Source: Candidatus Cryptobacteroides choladohippi (lineage in GTDB: Bacteria > Bacteroidota > Bacteroidia > Bacteroidales > UBA932). From it: 59,762 bases of DNA. A program made the position numbers and the translations under genes. The stretch spans positions 1 to 59,762 of the forward strand of contig JAGHSF010000006.1 of the NCBI GenBank assembly GCA_018065985.1, read 5' to 3'. Under the pieces are notes generated by a model, which was not told where the DNA came from, ran no database searches, and saw only the letters and a program-made list of their open reading frames with translations. This document shows, in pieces, positions 43,438 through 52,550 of this stretch (the first letter of the stretch is position 1; every line of letters starts with the position of its first letter).

Positions 43438-45396
43438 TTACTTGAGTATATCGTTCAAAATGCTCGCAGCCGCCTGCTGGGCACCCTCTCCGGCACCTTG
43501 GATGACAAGCGGACTGGGATGGAATACGCTGCGTATGATGATGGCGTTGTCGGTTCCCTGCAGCCAGTATGCCGGATGGTTCTCGGGAACTGTCTTCAAT
43601 CTGATGCTCGCCTTGTATCCAAGAGGGCTGCTGCTGTCTTCATCCAGGGAAGCCACGAAGCGCTGGTTGGATTCGTAGACGGAATCAGGGTTCACAGGCT
43701 CGATCTCGACATCTTCCGCCTCGAGGGGAACGCCGGCCTCTCGCGAAAGGATAAGCAGTTTGCGAAGAGCATCCCGGCCTCCAAGGTCATGACTTGGATC
43801 CTTCTCGGTGAGACCGATCTCCTGCGCCTGACGGAGTGCCGCATTGAAGGGCCTGCCGCTGCTGAGTATGTAGTTCAGGGTGCATGACACCACCGCCTCT
43901 ATGGAAATGATGCGGTCTGAACTTGCCTTGCTGCGGGAGATGGTCTGCAGCATGGGCAGAGAAGTGCCGACCGTTGTTCCGTAGCGCAGGAAGCACCCGT
44001 TCCTCATGGCAGCCTGCCGCATTGCGGAGTATTCCACAAAAGGCACTGCAAGAGAGCGTCGGTTGCTGCTTACTATGTCTATGCCCGCTTCAAGGAGCGG
44101 GATGTATTTTTTGTAGATGTCCTCTGAATCGGTGCAGTCCACGAACACCGAGTGCCGTGCGGCATGGGCTATCACGGTATCGGCAAAACCGTGGTCGCTC
44201 GAGAATCCGGCAATGTTGAGCTCCTTGCCGCTTTCCCTGGCGATTCCGGTGGAAATGAGTTCATAAAGGGCATTCCCCACAGCTCCCCGGCCGGCGATGT
44301 ATACATCCAGCTTGGTCAGCCTGGGAACCTCGAAGAATTCCCTGTGTATCGCCGAGAGTGCCTGGCGGGCTATTGCCCTGCGCACGTCGAAGTAAACGAA
44401 TCCCGAGCCTTCCCCCATGCAGAGCGCACTCACGCCGGCATTCCTCAGGGCGGACATCGCCCTTGCGTTGGCGGATACTCTGTCCATTGGACCGTCCGCA
44501 ACCAGGAAGATGCGTTCGTCGTCTCCGACGGAAAGACTGCTCACGCCCACCCACTCGCACAGCTCAGGACTGGGAAGGTCAGAGATGAAGGTGCCGTTGG
44601 AACGCAGGTCGAATGTGTTGCGTATGCGTATCCCTATTCCCGCCTCCATGGCCGGAAGGACCGTGGGGGCATAGAGCACCTTGGCGCCATGCTGTGCCAT
44701 GCACAATGCTGAGGCATAGGACATTGCAGGTATGGTGCGGGCCGAGGGGACATCCTTGGGATTGGCAGTCATGATACCGGGGACGTCTGTCCAGATTTCA
44801 AGGCTGTCAGCCTTCACCGCTGCAGCAAAAAGGGCTGCGGAATAGTCGGAACCCCCTCTGCCCAGGTTGGTCACATGCCCATATCCGTCGCCGGCTATGA
44901 ATCCCGGAGCCACAAAAACCCTGACTTCGCGATGGCTGCCCACGGCTGAACCTATCTTCGAGTATGTGCGGGCCTCGTTGTCCTTGATCACCACGCTGCG
45001 TGAGTCGATCCAAAGGGTGCTGAGGCCTTCGCAGGCAAGCTTTCTGGCAATGATCCTGGTAGATATGAGTTCCCCGTAGGTCTGACACTCGTCACCAGGC
45101 ACGGTCAGGAGCTCTTCGAACAGGATGTCCAGCTCTGCCTTGACGGCATTGCGCTCCACCCCTGTGAAGAGGCGTGTCACTATGTCGTAATGCTGCTGCT
45201 TCAACGGGGCCAGGAGCGACTCGCGCCTTTCACCTTCAACCTGGCCCATGGCTATGAGCTGGTCGGTACAGCCGCTGATGGCCGAGCATATCACAATAAC
45301 ACGGTCCTCGCGAGCCTTCTGCTCCACTATGTCAAGTACGCGGGATATCCTGGTTGCGTTCGCTACCGAACTTCCACCGAATTTCAGTACCTGCAT
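43438..45396 (-). CDS. Compact bifunctional aspartokinase-homoserine dehydrogenase
   Basis: A 652-residue fusion that phosphorylates aspartate (N-terminal kinase, about 1-290: VLKFGGSSVAN, then SDYSAALFAAAV and AQHGAKVLYAPT) and should reduce aspartate semialdehyde to homoserine (about 385-652: DVYIAGRGAVGNALYEL, EIGLTEKDPSHDLGGRDALRK). ThrA-type fusions are normally about 810-820 residues. Here the ACT region between the domains is only about 80 residues, and both the nucleotide domain and the tail of the dehydrogenase are short. At the position of the NK catalytic lysine the sequence reads SSNRRSLA (Lys to Arg); the other lysine (ALRK) is kept. Start 45396 gives the family N-terminus. Confidence 0.9.
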   Translation of the reverse strand: MQVLKFGGSSVANATRISRVLDIVEQKAREDRVIVICSAISGCTDQLIAMGQVEGERRESLLAPLKQQHYDIVTRLFTGVERNAVKAELDILFEELLTVPGDECQTYGELISTRIIARKLACEGLSTLWIDSRSVVIKDNEARTYSKIGSAVGSHREVRVFVAPGFIAGDGYGHVTNLGRGGSDYSAALFAAAVKADSLEIWTDVPGIMTANPKDVPSARTIPAMSYASALCMAQHGAKVLYAPTVLPAMEAGIGIRIRNTFDLRSNGTFISDLPSPELCEWVGVSSLSVGDDERIFLVADGPMDRVSANARAMSALRNAGVSALCMGEGSGFVYFDVRRAIARQALSAIHREFFEVPRLTKLDVYIAGRGAVGNALYELISTGIARESGKELNIAGFSSDHGFADTVIAHAARHSVFVDCTDSEDIYKKYIPLLEAGIDIVSSNRRSLAVPFVEYSAMRQAAMRNGCFLRYGTTVGTSLPMLQTISRSKASSDRIISIEAVVSCTLNYILSSGRPFNAALRQAQEIGLTEKDPSHDLGGRDALRKLLILSREAGVPLEAEDVEIEPVNPDSVYESNQRFVASLDEDSSSPLGYKASIRLKTVPENHPAYWLQGTDNAIIIRSVFHPSPLVIQGAGEGAQQAAASILNDILK

Positions 45397-45400
45397 TTCT

Positions 45401-46711
45401 CTAGTTCTTTCTTGAAATATGCGCCCCAAGGGCATTGAGACGGTTCTCGATATCCTCGTAACCGCGGTCAATCTGTTCTATGTTGTCAATCTCGGATGTG
45501 CCTTTGGCCGACATGGCGGCAAGCAGCAGTGCGATACCGGCACGTATGTCAGGAGAGCTCATGCGCCCGGGCTTGAGCTCGTGATGATGGTCGTGACCTA
45601 TCACAACGGCACGGTGAGGGTCGCAGAGTATGATCTGCGCGCCCATGTCGATAAGCTTGTCGACGAAGAACAGGCGGCTCTCGAACATCTTCTGATGAAT
45701 GAGCACGCTGCCCTTGCACTGGGTGGCTACCACCAGCATGACCGACAGGAGGTCAGGGGTGAGGCCGGGCCAGGGAGCATCGGCTATTGTCATGATAGAC
45801 CCGTCGATGAACGACTCTATCTCATAGGACTCCTGTGCGGGGATGTAGATGTCGTCGCCCCTCTGCTGAAGCTTGATGCCCAGACGGCGGAAACACTCGG
45901 GAATGATGCCGAGGTTCACCCAGGACACATCCTTGATGGTGAGTTCGCTGCGGGTGATTGCTGCCATTCCTATGAACGATCCCACCTCGATCATGTCGGG
46001 AAGGACACGGTGGCTGGCACCGTGCAGGTGGTCGACCCCATGGATTGTCAGGAGGTTTGAGCCGATTCCGTCAATCCAGGCACCCATTGACACAAGCAGG
46101 CTGCAGAGCTGCTGCACATAGGGCTCGCACGCAGCGTTGTAGATGGTTGTGGTGCCGCTTGAGAGCGTGGACGCCATGACAATGTTCGCCGTACCCGTAA
46201 CGGATGCCTCGTCAAGAAGCATGTAGCAGCCTTTGAGATAGTCCTTTGCACGAAGGTGATATGCGCGCTTCGTGGAATCGTATTCACACTCGGCTCCGAG
46301 TTTCATGAATCCGTCGATGTGGGTGTCAACCCTGCGGCGGCCTATCTTGTCTCCGCCCGGCTTGGGAAAGTATGCCTCACCGAAGCGGGCCAGAAGCGGG
46401 CCTACTACCATCACGGAACCACGAAGGGCGGCACATCGGCGCACAAACTCGTCACTGCAGACATACTCGCTTCTGATATCGGCCGCAGTGAAAGTGTATT
46501 CTCCCTTGGCGTGGCGCTCGACCTTGACTCCCATGCCCTCCAGCAGGGAGATAAGGTTCCTGACATCCAGGATCTCGGGTATGTTGGTGATGGTGACCGG
46601 CTCAGCCGTAAGCAGGACGGCACTGATCACCTGCAGGGCCTCGTTCTTGGCCCCCTGAGGTGTGATGCTGCCACCAAGTCTGTGGCCACCTTCTATGATA
46701 AACGAACTCAT
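45401..46711 (-). CDS. murA: UDP-N-acetylglucosamine 1-carboxyvinyltransferase (Asp-type MurA)
   Basis: First committed enzyme of peptidoglycan synthesis, adding enolpyruvate to UDP-GlcNAc. The 436-residue protein has the Lys22-Asn23 pair (TPQGAKNEALQV) and the active-site loop FPKPGGDKIGRRRVDTHIDG. In E. coli the loop contains Cys115, the target of fosfomycin; here that position is Asp121. Asp at this position is known to keep activity and to block fosfomycin alkylation. It lies 4 bases upstream of the AK/HSD gene and 15 after murB. Confidence 0.95.
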   Translation of the reverse strand: MSSFIIEGGHRLGGSITPQGAKNEALQVISAVLLTAEPVTITNIPEILDVRNLISLLEGMGVKVERHAKGEYTFTAADIRSEYVCSDEFVRRCAALRGSVMVVGPLLARFGEAYFPKPGGDKIGRRRVDTHIDGFMKLGAECEYDSTKRAYHLRAKDYLKGCYMLLDEASVTGTANIVMASTLSSGTTTIYNAACEPYVQQLCSLLVSMGAWIDGIGSNLLTIHGVDHLHGASHRVLPDMIEVGSFIGMAAITRSELTIKDVSWVNLGIIPECFRRLGIKLQQRGDDIYIPAQESYEIESFIDGSIMTIADAPWPGLTPDLLSVMLVVATQCKGSVLIHQKMFESRLFFVDKLIDMGAQIILCDPHRAVVIGHDHHHELKPGRMSSPDIRAGIALLLAAMSAKGTSEIDNIEQIDRGYEDIENRLNALGAHISRKN

Positions 46712-46726
46712 ATTCTACAAATATAA

Positions 46727-47767
46727 TCAAATATGTTCAACCTCGGGGCGAAGGGTGACACCGAATTTCCGCTGAACTGCGGCAATCACCTCCGCCTCCA
46801 CCGCCAGCACGTCTGAAGGCGTGGCCGAACCGCTGGCGTTCACGATGACAAGAGGCTGCCTTTCGTACACTGCCGCACCTCCGATGCCTGTACCCTTGAG
46901 ACCGCAACGGTCTATCATCCACGCCGCAGGGACCTTGATGAAGCCTCCGTCGACGATGAAATGCGGCACCTTGACATCCTGTCCCCACTCTGAACGGGCA
47001 ACGTCGATCACGTGAGCGAACTGAAGCGGGCTGATGATGGGGTTCATGAAGAAGGAGCCTGCGCTTCCGATTTCCGCGGGATCCGGCAGCTTGGTGTTCC
47101 TGACTCCGATGATCGCATCACGGACCTGCATGGGGGTGAGATCTGCCGGGGCGTCATCCGCTCCGATTCCCAAAGCCTCACGCACACCCTTGTACTCCAG
47201 ACGCGGCTTGTACGCACGGCTCAGGCGCAGCAGAATGCTTGTCACGATATAGCGGCCCTCTGCATGCTTGAACATGGATTCCCTGTAGGCATAGCCGCAT
47301 TCAGCGGCCGAGAACTTGACTTTCCTGCGTTCCTTGATATCATAGCAGACGACCCCGCTGACAACATCCTTGAACTCGACACCATAGGCACCGATGTTCT
47401 GCACCGCAGCAGCCCCCATCTCGCCAGGGATAAGGGAGAGGTTCTCCATTCCCCACAGGCCGTAGCCGCAGGTCTCGGAAATGAATTCATCAACCACCAC
47501 GCCGGAACCGACCATGACAGGAACGTCCTCCAGGCCCATGTCGATATATTTTTTGGTCTTGATGGCGCTGTGGAGTATGGTTCCCGGGAAATCCTGTGTG
47601 AAAAGCAGATTGCTGCCTGCACCTATGTGCATTATGGGTTTCGGCAGGGAATCGAAATCCAGGGATTCCAGCTCGGCCGTGGATGAATACTCGATATACC
47701 TGGCGCATTTCACGTCCATTTTGAACGTGTTGTGCCCGAGCAGACTGTAATTGTCCAATATCTTCAT
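46727..47767 (-). CDS. murB: UDP-N-acetylenolpyruvoylglucosamine reductase
   Basis: FAD enzyme that completes UDP-MurNAc synthesis. The 346-residue type I protein has the FAD site IGAGSNLLFTQDF, NLSLIPGEMGAAAVQNIGAY, the catalytic Ser in GSAGSFFMNPIIS and the C-terminal SGSATPSDVLAVEAEVIAAV. It opens the unit that leads into murA, aspartate-family and DAP genes, linking the two branches of peptidoglycan precursor supply. The promoter box ends only 4 bases before its ATG. Confidence 0.96.
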   Translation of the reverse strand: MKILDNYSLLGHNTFKMDVKCARYIEYSSTAELESLDFDSLPKPIMHIGAGSNLLFTQDFPGTILHSAIKTKKYIDMGLEDVPVMVGSGVVVDEFISETCGYGLWGMENLSLIPGEMGAAAVQNIGAYGVEFKDVVSGVVCYDIKERRKVKFSAAECGYAYRESMFKHAEGRYIVTSILLRLSRAYKPRLEYKGVREALGIGADDAPADLTPMQVRDAIIGVRNTKLPDPAEIGSAGSFFMNPIISPLQFAHVIDVARSEWGQDVKVPHFIVDGGFIKVPAAWMIDRCGLKGTGIGGAAVYERQPLVIVNASGSATPSDVLAVEAEVIAAVQRKFGVTLRPEVEHI

Positions 47768-47771
47768 GAAA

Positions 47772-47779
47772 CAAAGTTA
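47772..47779 (-). promoter_or_regulatory. Predicted -7 promoter box for murB operon
   Basis: The minus strand reads TAACTTTG, a full TAnnTTTG match, 4 bases before the murB ATG. The predicted leader is about one base, the shortest here together with cdaA. Confidence 0.6.
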
Positions 47780-47795
47780 ACTGATATAGCATAAA

Positions 47796-47827
47796 AGACA
47801 AAAAATCCGCCACATAATGACGGATTT
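47796..47827 (-). terminator. Intrinsic terminator after aspS
   Basis: A 7-bp inverted repeat AAATCCG (47803-47809) and CGGATTT (47821-47827) with an 11-base loop. On the minus strand it is followed by TTTTTGTCTTTT. It lies 21 bases beyond the aspS stop and separates aspS from the murB promoter. Confidence 0.8.
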
Positions 47828-47848
47828 CCTGATAATATGACGTATGAC

Positions 47849-49588
47849 TTATTCCTTGACTGTGCTGGCGAGGAAGAGTTCGTCCATCTGCACCTGGTCG
47901 ATCTTGCTGGGAGAGTCGATCATGACGTCGCGGCCCTGGTTGTTCTTCGGGAATGCGATGTAGTCGCGGATGGTCTCCTGACCTCCGAAGAGAGCGCAGA
48001 CACGGTCGAATCCGAATGCAAGGCCTCCGTGAGGAGGTGCACCGAACTTGAATGCGTTGATGATGAAGCCGAACTTGTACTCGGCGTCCTCCTTGCTTAT
48101 GCCGAGCACGTCGAACATACGGCTCTGCATCTGGGCCTCGTGGATACGTATCGATCCGCCACCGAGCTCGGTTCCGTTAAGCACGAAGTCGTATGCATTG
48201 GCGCACACGCGCTCGAGGTCTTCCTTCCTGTCGGAATAGAACCACTGCTCGTGCTCCGGCTTGGGAGCTGTGAACGGGTGGTGCATTGCGTAGAAGCGCT
48301 GGTCCTCCTCGCTCCACTCGAGCAGAGGGAAGTCCACGATCCACAGGGGAGCAAAGACGCTGGGATCCCTGTATCCGAGACGGTTGCCCATCTCGATACG
48401 CAGAACGCCAAGCTGAGTCTGGGTCTTGCGCTTGGGACCGCACATGATGAGGACGAGGTCGCCCTCCTTTGCACCTGCAGCCTCGGCAACAGCCTTGACC
48501 TGCTCGGGAGTATAGAACTTGTCGACGCTGGATTTCACGCTGCCGTCAGAGTTGTACTTGATGTACACGAGACCCTTGGCACCCACCTGCGGGCGTTTCA
48601 CCCACTCGGTAAGTTCATCGATCTGCTTGCGGGTGTACTCTGCACAGCCCGTAGCGGCGATGGCGCCTATGTACTCGCTGCCGTCGAACACGCTGAAGCC
48701 GCAACCCTTCACAAGCTCGGATACTTCGTGGATCTCCATGCCGAAGCGGATATCAGGCTTGTCGGAACCGTACTTGTCCATCGCGTCGTACCAGCTCATT
48801 CTGGGAATGGGGTTGGCGATCTCGACGCCAAGGGCGTTCTTGAACATCTGGCGCATCATGCCCTCGAAGGTGTTCAGCACGTCCTCCTGCTCGACGAACG
48901 ACATCTCGCAGTCGATCTGTGTGAACTCGGGCTGACGGTCGGCGCGCAGGTCCTCGTCACGGAAGCAGCGCACAATCTGGAAGTAGCGGTCATAGCCGGC
49001 AACCATGAGAAGCTGCTTGAAGGTCTGGGGGCTCTGGGGCAGAGCATAGAATGTACCGGGATTCATGCGTGAGGGAACCACGAAATCACGGGCACCCTCG
49101 GGAGTGGACTTGATGAGATAAGGGGTCTCGATCTCCATGAAGCCCTGCTGGTCGAGATATGTGCGGATTTCCTGTGCCAGGCGGTGACGGAGCGCAAGGG
49201 CCCTCTGCAGCGGCGCACGGCGGAGGTCAAGATAACGGTACTTGGCCCTGAGGTCCTCTCCACCGTCGGAATTCTCCTCTATGGTGAAGGGAGGGGTCTG
49301 TGCCTTGTTGAGGACATTGACCTTTTCAATCTTCACCTCGATATCGCCTGTGGGCATCTTGGGGTTCTTGCTCTGGCGTTCAACCACTTCGCCGGTAATC
49401 TGGATAACCCACTCACGGCCTACGCCGGGATCATCCTCGGTTACGAGCTGGGTGATGCCATAACGGTCGCGAAGGTCGATGAAAGTCATGCCACCCAGCT
49501 TGCGGGCCTTCTGTACCCAGCCTGCAAGGGTGACTTTCTTTCCTGCATCGGCGAGTCTGAGCTCGCCGCAAGTGTTCGTTCTGTACAT
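47849..49588 (-). CDS. aspS: Aspartate--tRNA ligase
   Basis: Class II synthetase charging tRNA-Asp. The 579-residue bacterial-type enzyme has the N-terminal OB fold ([20 protein letters not shown]), motif 2 in [20 protein letters not shown], an inserted GAD domain (about residues 300-410) and motif 3 [16 protein letters not shown]. The start at 49588 gives the conserved [10 protein letters not shown]; an ATG 13 codons earlier is within a poorly conserved stretch. A near-match box, AACGTTTG on the minus strand at 49595-49602, lies 6 bases before the ATG. Confidence 0.96.
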   Translation of the reverse strand: MYRTNTCGELRLADAGKKVTLAGWVQKARKLGGMTFIDLRDRYGITQLVTEDDPGVGREWVIQITGEVVERQSKNPKMPTGDIEVKIEKVNVLNKAQTPPFTIEENSDGGEDLRAKYRYLDLRRAPLQRALALRHRLAQEIRTYLDQQGFMEIETPYLIKSTPEGARDFVVPSRMNPGTFYALPQSPQTFKQLLMVAGYDRYFQIVRCFRDEDLRADRQPEFTQIDCEMSFVEQEDVLNTFEGMMRQMFKNALGVEIANPIPRMSWYDAMDKYGSDKPDIRFGMEIHEVSELVKGCGFSVFDGSEYIGAIAATGCAEYTRKQIDELTEWVKRPQVGAKGLVYIKYNSDGSVKSSVDKFYTPEQVKAVAEAAGAKEGDLVLIMCGPKRKTQTQLGVLRIEMGNRLGYRDPSVFAPLWIVDFPLLEWSEEDQRFYAMHHPFTAPKPEHEQWFYSDRKEDLERVCANAYDFVLNGTELGGGSIRIHEAQMQSRMFDVLGISKEDAEYKFGFIINAFKFGAPPHGGLAFGFDRVCALFGGQETIRDYIAFPKNNQGRDVMIDSPSKIDQVQMDELFLASTVKE

Positions 49589-49609
49589 AGTATGCAAACG
49601 TTTGTTTCC

Positions 49610-49640
49610 AATAAAACGGAGCACCATAACAGTGCTCCGT
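49610..49640 (-). terminator. Intrinsic terminator after the EF-G paralogue
   Basis: A perfect 9-bp inverted repeat, ACGGAGCAC (49616-49624) and GTGCTCCGT (49632-49640), with a 7-base loop, followed by TTTTATT on the minus strand. It lies 23 bases past the stop of the EF-G paralogue. Confidence 0.85.
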
Positions 49641-49663
49641 CGTGTATGATCTGGGAAAGAAGA

Positions 49664-51814
49664 TTAGTCTTCTTCCTGCTCCTGCGCTGCGTACTCGGCA
49701 AGGAGCTTGTTCTGAACATCACCGGGAACGGGCTGGTAGTCAGCAAATTCCATTGTAAATGTTGCAGAACCTGCAGTGATGGAGCTAAGTGTCGTAGAGT
49801 AACGGTAGAGCTCTGCGAGGGGAACGCGTGCCTTGAGGATTGCGAAGCCCTTGTCAGCGCCCATGTCACCAAGCATGCCTCGGCGGTTCTGGAGGTCTGA
49901 CATCACGGCTCCCTGATACTCGGCGGGAGTCATGACCTCAACGTTGTAGATAGGCTCCATGATCTTGGGACCTGCGTTACGGAAGGCCTCCTTGAATGCA
50001 TTGCGGCCGGCGATGATGAACGCGATTTCCTTTGAGTCAACCGGGTGCATCTTGCCATCGTAAACGAATACGCGGATGTCGCGAGCGTATGAACCGGTGA
50101 GAGGGCCTTCGGTCATCTTCTCCTTGATACCCTTGAGGATTGCGGGCATGAAGCTGAGGTCAATGGCACCACCGACTACACAGTTGTAGAACTCGAGCTT
50201 GCCGCCCCATTCCATATCCATAGTTTCCTGAGTCTTGACGTTGAGGACAGTTTCCTTGCCGTCAATCTTGAACTTGGTGTTCAGCTCACCCTCTGCAGGA
50301 CATACGAGCAGGTGCACCTCACCGAACTGGCCGGCGCCGCCTGACTGTTTCTTGTGACGGTACTGTGCAGCGGCCACCTTGGTGATAGTCTCACGATAGG
50401 GAACCTTGGGGGCGAAAATCTCGACATCAAGCTTGTAGTCGTTGTTGATCTGCCACTTCACTATGTTGAGCTGCTGTTCGCCGTTGCAGCTGATGATGGT
50501 CTGACGAAGCTCCCTTGAGTACTCCACGAGAACTGTGGGATCGGTTGCGGAAATCTTCTTGAGGGCCTCACCGAGCTTCTGGTCTTCCTGCTGAACCTTG
50601 GCCTTGATGGCGCAGGTGTACTTGGGAGCGGGATAATCAATCTTCTCATAGGTGATGCCTGAACCGGGCTGGGCGAGGGTGATGCCTGACTTGCCGTTCT
50701 TGAGCTTCACTGCGCAACCGAAATCACCGGCGCAAAGTTCGTTGACAGCTTCCTTCTTCTGGCCGGCAACGGCATAGATGGCGGAGAACCTCTCCTTGTT
50801 GCCGCTTGCGGCATCCTCAAGCTCGGCGCCTGTGGTAAGCTTACCGCTCATAACCTTGAAGAATGACACCTCACCGAGGTTCTTCTCAACGTCGTTCTTA
50901 TAGATGAAGATTGACACGGGGCCGTCAGCCTTGCACTCGACTGCAGTACCGCCAACGGTTGCGTTGCTTGTTCCAACGGGTGAAGGAGCCACGTTGCCGA
51001 TGAACTCCATAAGACGTTTCACACCGATTTCCTTGCGTGCGGACACGCAGAAAACAGGGTAAGCCTCACCGTTTATGATACCTTTGTTCAGGCCCGTGCG
51101 AATCTCGTCGTCGGTAAGTTCGCCTGTCTCGAAGAACTTCTCCATCAGGGCATCGTCGAACTCAGCGGCCTTTTCAGTAAGGGCTGCGCGGTACTCAGCG
51201 GCCATATCGGCATACTGTGCAGGGATTTCAAGATCTTCGCGAGTACCGTTGGCATCCTTGAAATGATAGTACTTCATCATCAGAACATCCACGAAACCGT
51301 CAAATGCGGGACCTGCGTTCACGGGGAACTGCACGTTGACGATCTTGCCGCCAAGAGACTCCTTGAGGGAAGCCTGCACGTTATCCCAGTCGGCCTTCTC
51401 GGCGTCAAGCTGGTTTACGGCAACGATTATAGGCAGCTTGTGCTCGTTGGCGTGACGCATTATGATTTCTGTGCCGACCTCAACACCCTGCTGTGCGTTG
51501 ATTACCAGCACACCGCTCTCGCATACCTTGAATGCTGAATATGCGCCACCGATGAAATCGTCGGCACCGGGAGCGTCGATGAAGTTTATCTTCTTGTCCA
51601 TGAACTCCGCATAGAGAGGAGTCGCGTATATGGACCTCTGGTTCAGCTTCTCGAGATCGTTGAAATCTGAGACTGTATTCTTGTCTTCTACTGTGCCCTT
51701 TCTGTCGATGATCTTGCCTTCGTAGAGCATTGATTCCGCAAGAGAGGTTTTGCCCGACTTCGTGCTGCCGAGCAGAACGACGTTACGGATGGATTGGGTC
51801 TGGTAATTTTTCAT
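49664..51814 (-). CDS. fusA2: EF-G paralogue with degenerate GTPase motifs (EF-G2 type)
   Basis: A 716-residue translocation factor homologue with all EF-G domains (G domain 1-280, II, III, IV with HKKQSGGAGQFGEV, V ending near 690). The G motifs depart from EF-G. The P-loop GSTKSGKT is kept, but switch I RGITI reads RSIYA, the DTPGHVDF motif reads DAPGADDF (catalytic His replaced by Ala84), and NKxD reads NQLD. This fits EF-G2 of Bacteroides thetaiotaomicron, reported to support slow translation without GTP hydrolysis and to be needed for gut colonisation. It is monocistronic here, between a promoter box and a terminator. Confidence 0.9.
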   Translation of the reverse strand: MKNYQTQSIRNVVLLGSTKSGKTSLAESMLYEGKIIDRKGTVEDKNTVSDFNDLEKLNQRSIYATPLYAEFMDKKINFIDAPGADDFIGGAYSAFKVCESGVLVINAQQGVEVGTEIIMRHANEHKLPIIVAVNQLDAEKADWDNVQASLKESLGGKIVNVQFPVNAGPAFDGFVDVLMMKYYHFKDANGTREDLEIPAQYADMAAEYRAALTEKAAEFDDALMEKFFETGELTDDEIRTGLNKGIINGEAYPVFCVSARKEIGVKRLMEFIGNVAPSPVGTSNATVGGTAVECKADGPVSIFIYKNDVEKNLGEVSFFKVMSGKLTTGAELEDAASGNKERFSAIYAVAGQKKEAVNELCAGDFGCAVKLKNGKSGITLAQPGSGITYEKIDYPAPKYTCAIKAKVQQEDQKLGEALKKISATDPTVLVEYSRELRQTIISCNGEQQLNIVKWQINNDYKLDVEIFAPKVPYRETITKVAAAQYRHKKQSGGAGQFGEVHLLVCPAEGELNTKFKIDGKETVLNVKTQETMDMEWGGKLEFYNCVVGGAIDLSFMPAILKGIKEKMTEGPLTGSYARDIRVFVYDGKMHPVDSKEIAFIIAGRNAFKEAFRNAGPKIMEPIYNVEVMTPAEYQGAVMSDLQNRRGMLGDMGADKGFAILKARVPLAELYRYSTTLSSITAGSATFTMEFADYQPVPGDVQNKLLAEYAAQEQEED

Positions 51815-51853
51815 TTTATCTTTTGATTATTAGTTTTTTTCAAGCACGTCCTA

Positions 51854-51861
51854 CAAAAATA
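51854..51861 (-). promoter_or_regulatory. Predicted -7 promoter box for the EF-G paralogue
   Basis: The minus strand reads TATTTTTG, a full TAnnTTTG match, 39 bases before the start codon. It is divergent from the XRE regulator promoter 118 bases away. Confidence 0.6.
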
Positions 51862-51918
51862 GGAATTTTTCGTCACAAAAAAAGATGTTGGGGCCAAAAT
51901 AGACGAGAATTTTCAGAT

Positions 51919-51958
51919 ATGACCATTTTCTCTTGCCAATGGCACAAAAAACGGTCAT
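51919..51958. promoter_or_regulatory. Concentric 40-bp dyad between the EF-G paralogue and XRE gene
   Basis: An inner inverted repeat TGCCA-A-TGGCA (51934-51944) is nested almost exactly within an outer pair ATGACC (51919-51924) and GGTCAT (51953-51958), with T-rich/A-rich flanks between that are also mostly complementary. The dyad lies just upstream of the -7 box of the XRE gene, in a divergent region. It has the layout of a dimeric operator. An obvious candidate is the adjacent XRE protein, but that is inference. Confidence 0.5.
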
Positions 51959-51978
51959 TTTTCAATTGTTTTTAAGTA

Positions 51979-51986
51979 TACATTTG
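51979..51986 (+). promoter_or_regulatory. Predicted -7 promoter box for the XRE regulator
   Basis: TACATTTG on the plus strand, giving a predicted leader of about 29 bases to the ATG at 52019. Confidence 0.55.
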
Positions 51987-52018
51987 CAGTCATGTTTAAT
52001 TTTTAATCTTTAAATTTT

Positions 52019-52405
52019 ATGGACAATCACACAGCAAAGAAGAAACTGAAAAACCTCAGGACAAAAGCAAACATGACACAGACTGAGATGGCCCGCCTTC
52101 TGGGCATCAAAAGGACGACTTACCGCAACATCGAGAGCGGTCCCACGAAGCTCATCAATGACACCGTATTCAAAATTGCGGACATTCTTAAGCACCCTGC
52201 CGAGGCCATCATTTCAGACTATGACCTCTCAGGCGTCACACCGGCCCTGCTCTGCGAAAGGAGTGAAGAGTATGAGAATAAAATCCGCTCTTTGCAGGAC
52301 CGCCTGGACAGGTGCGAACAGGAGAAAGATGACCTGAGGGAAATCAACCAGCTGCTGCGGGAAATCCTGCGTTACGAACGCAAGGCCGCCTCGGACAAGA
52401 AGTAA
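52019..52405 (+). CDS. XRE-family regulator with C-terminal coiled coil
   Basis: A 128-residue protein with an N-terminal helix-turn-helix (about 8-65: MTQTEMARLLGIKRTTYRNI, then KIADILKHPAEAIISDYD) and a C-terminal coiled coil (about 80-125, with KIRSLQDRLDRCEQEKDDLR). The coil suggests a stable dimer or higher oligomer. It has no nuclease, kinase or toxin domain and no antitoxin partner, so it looks like a chromosomal transcription regulator. A 40-bp dyad upstream may be its operator. Target genes are unknown; candidates are itself and the divergent EF-G paralogue. Confidence 0.82.
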   Translation: MDNHTAKKKLKNLRTKANMTQTEMARLLGIKRTTYRNIESGPTKLINDTVFKIADILKHPAEAIISDYDLSGVTPALLCERSEEYENKIRSLQDRLDRCEQEKDDLREINQLLREILRYERKAASDKK

Positions 52406-52515
52406 TATCCTTGTAAACTGTACACCGTCATTTCAGGGGATTTGAATTTCGGTTTATGTCCTCTGAAGTGGCAACATTGTCCTTTGTCAAGCTTTCATTA
52501 TCGGCACAAATTCAT

Positions 52516-52523
52516 TACTTTTG
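52516..52523 (+). promoter_or_regulatory. Predicted -7 promoter box for the lipoprotein deformylase
   Basis: TACTTTTG on the plus strand, 27 bases before the ATG at 52551. Confidence 0.5.
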
Positions 52524-52550
52524 CCCGACAAACCCTGGTGCATTCTTGTT

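Noticed and set aside
47837..49072. A 411-codon open frame antisense to aspS
   Set aside because: It runs across the aspS terminator and the conserved class II motifs lie on the other strand.
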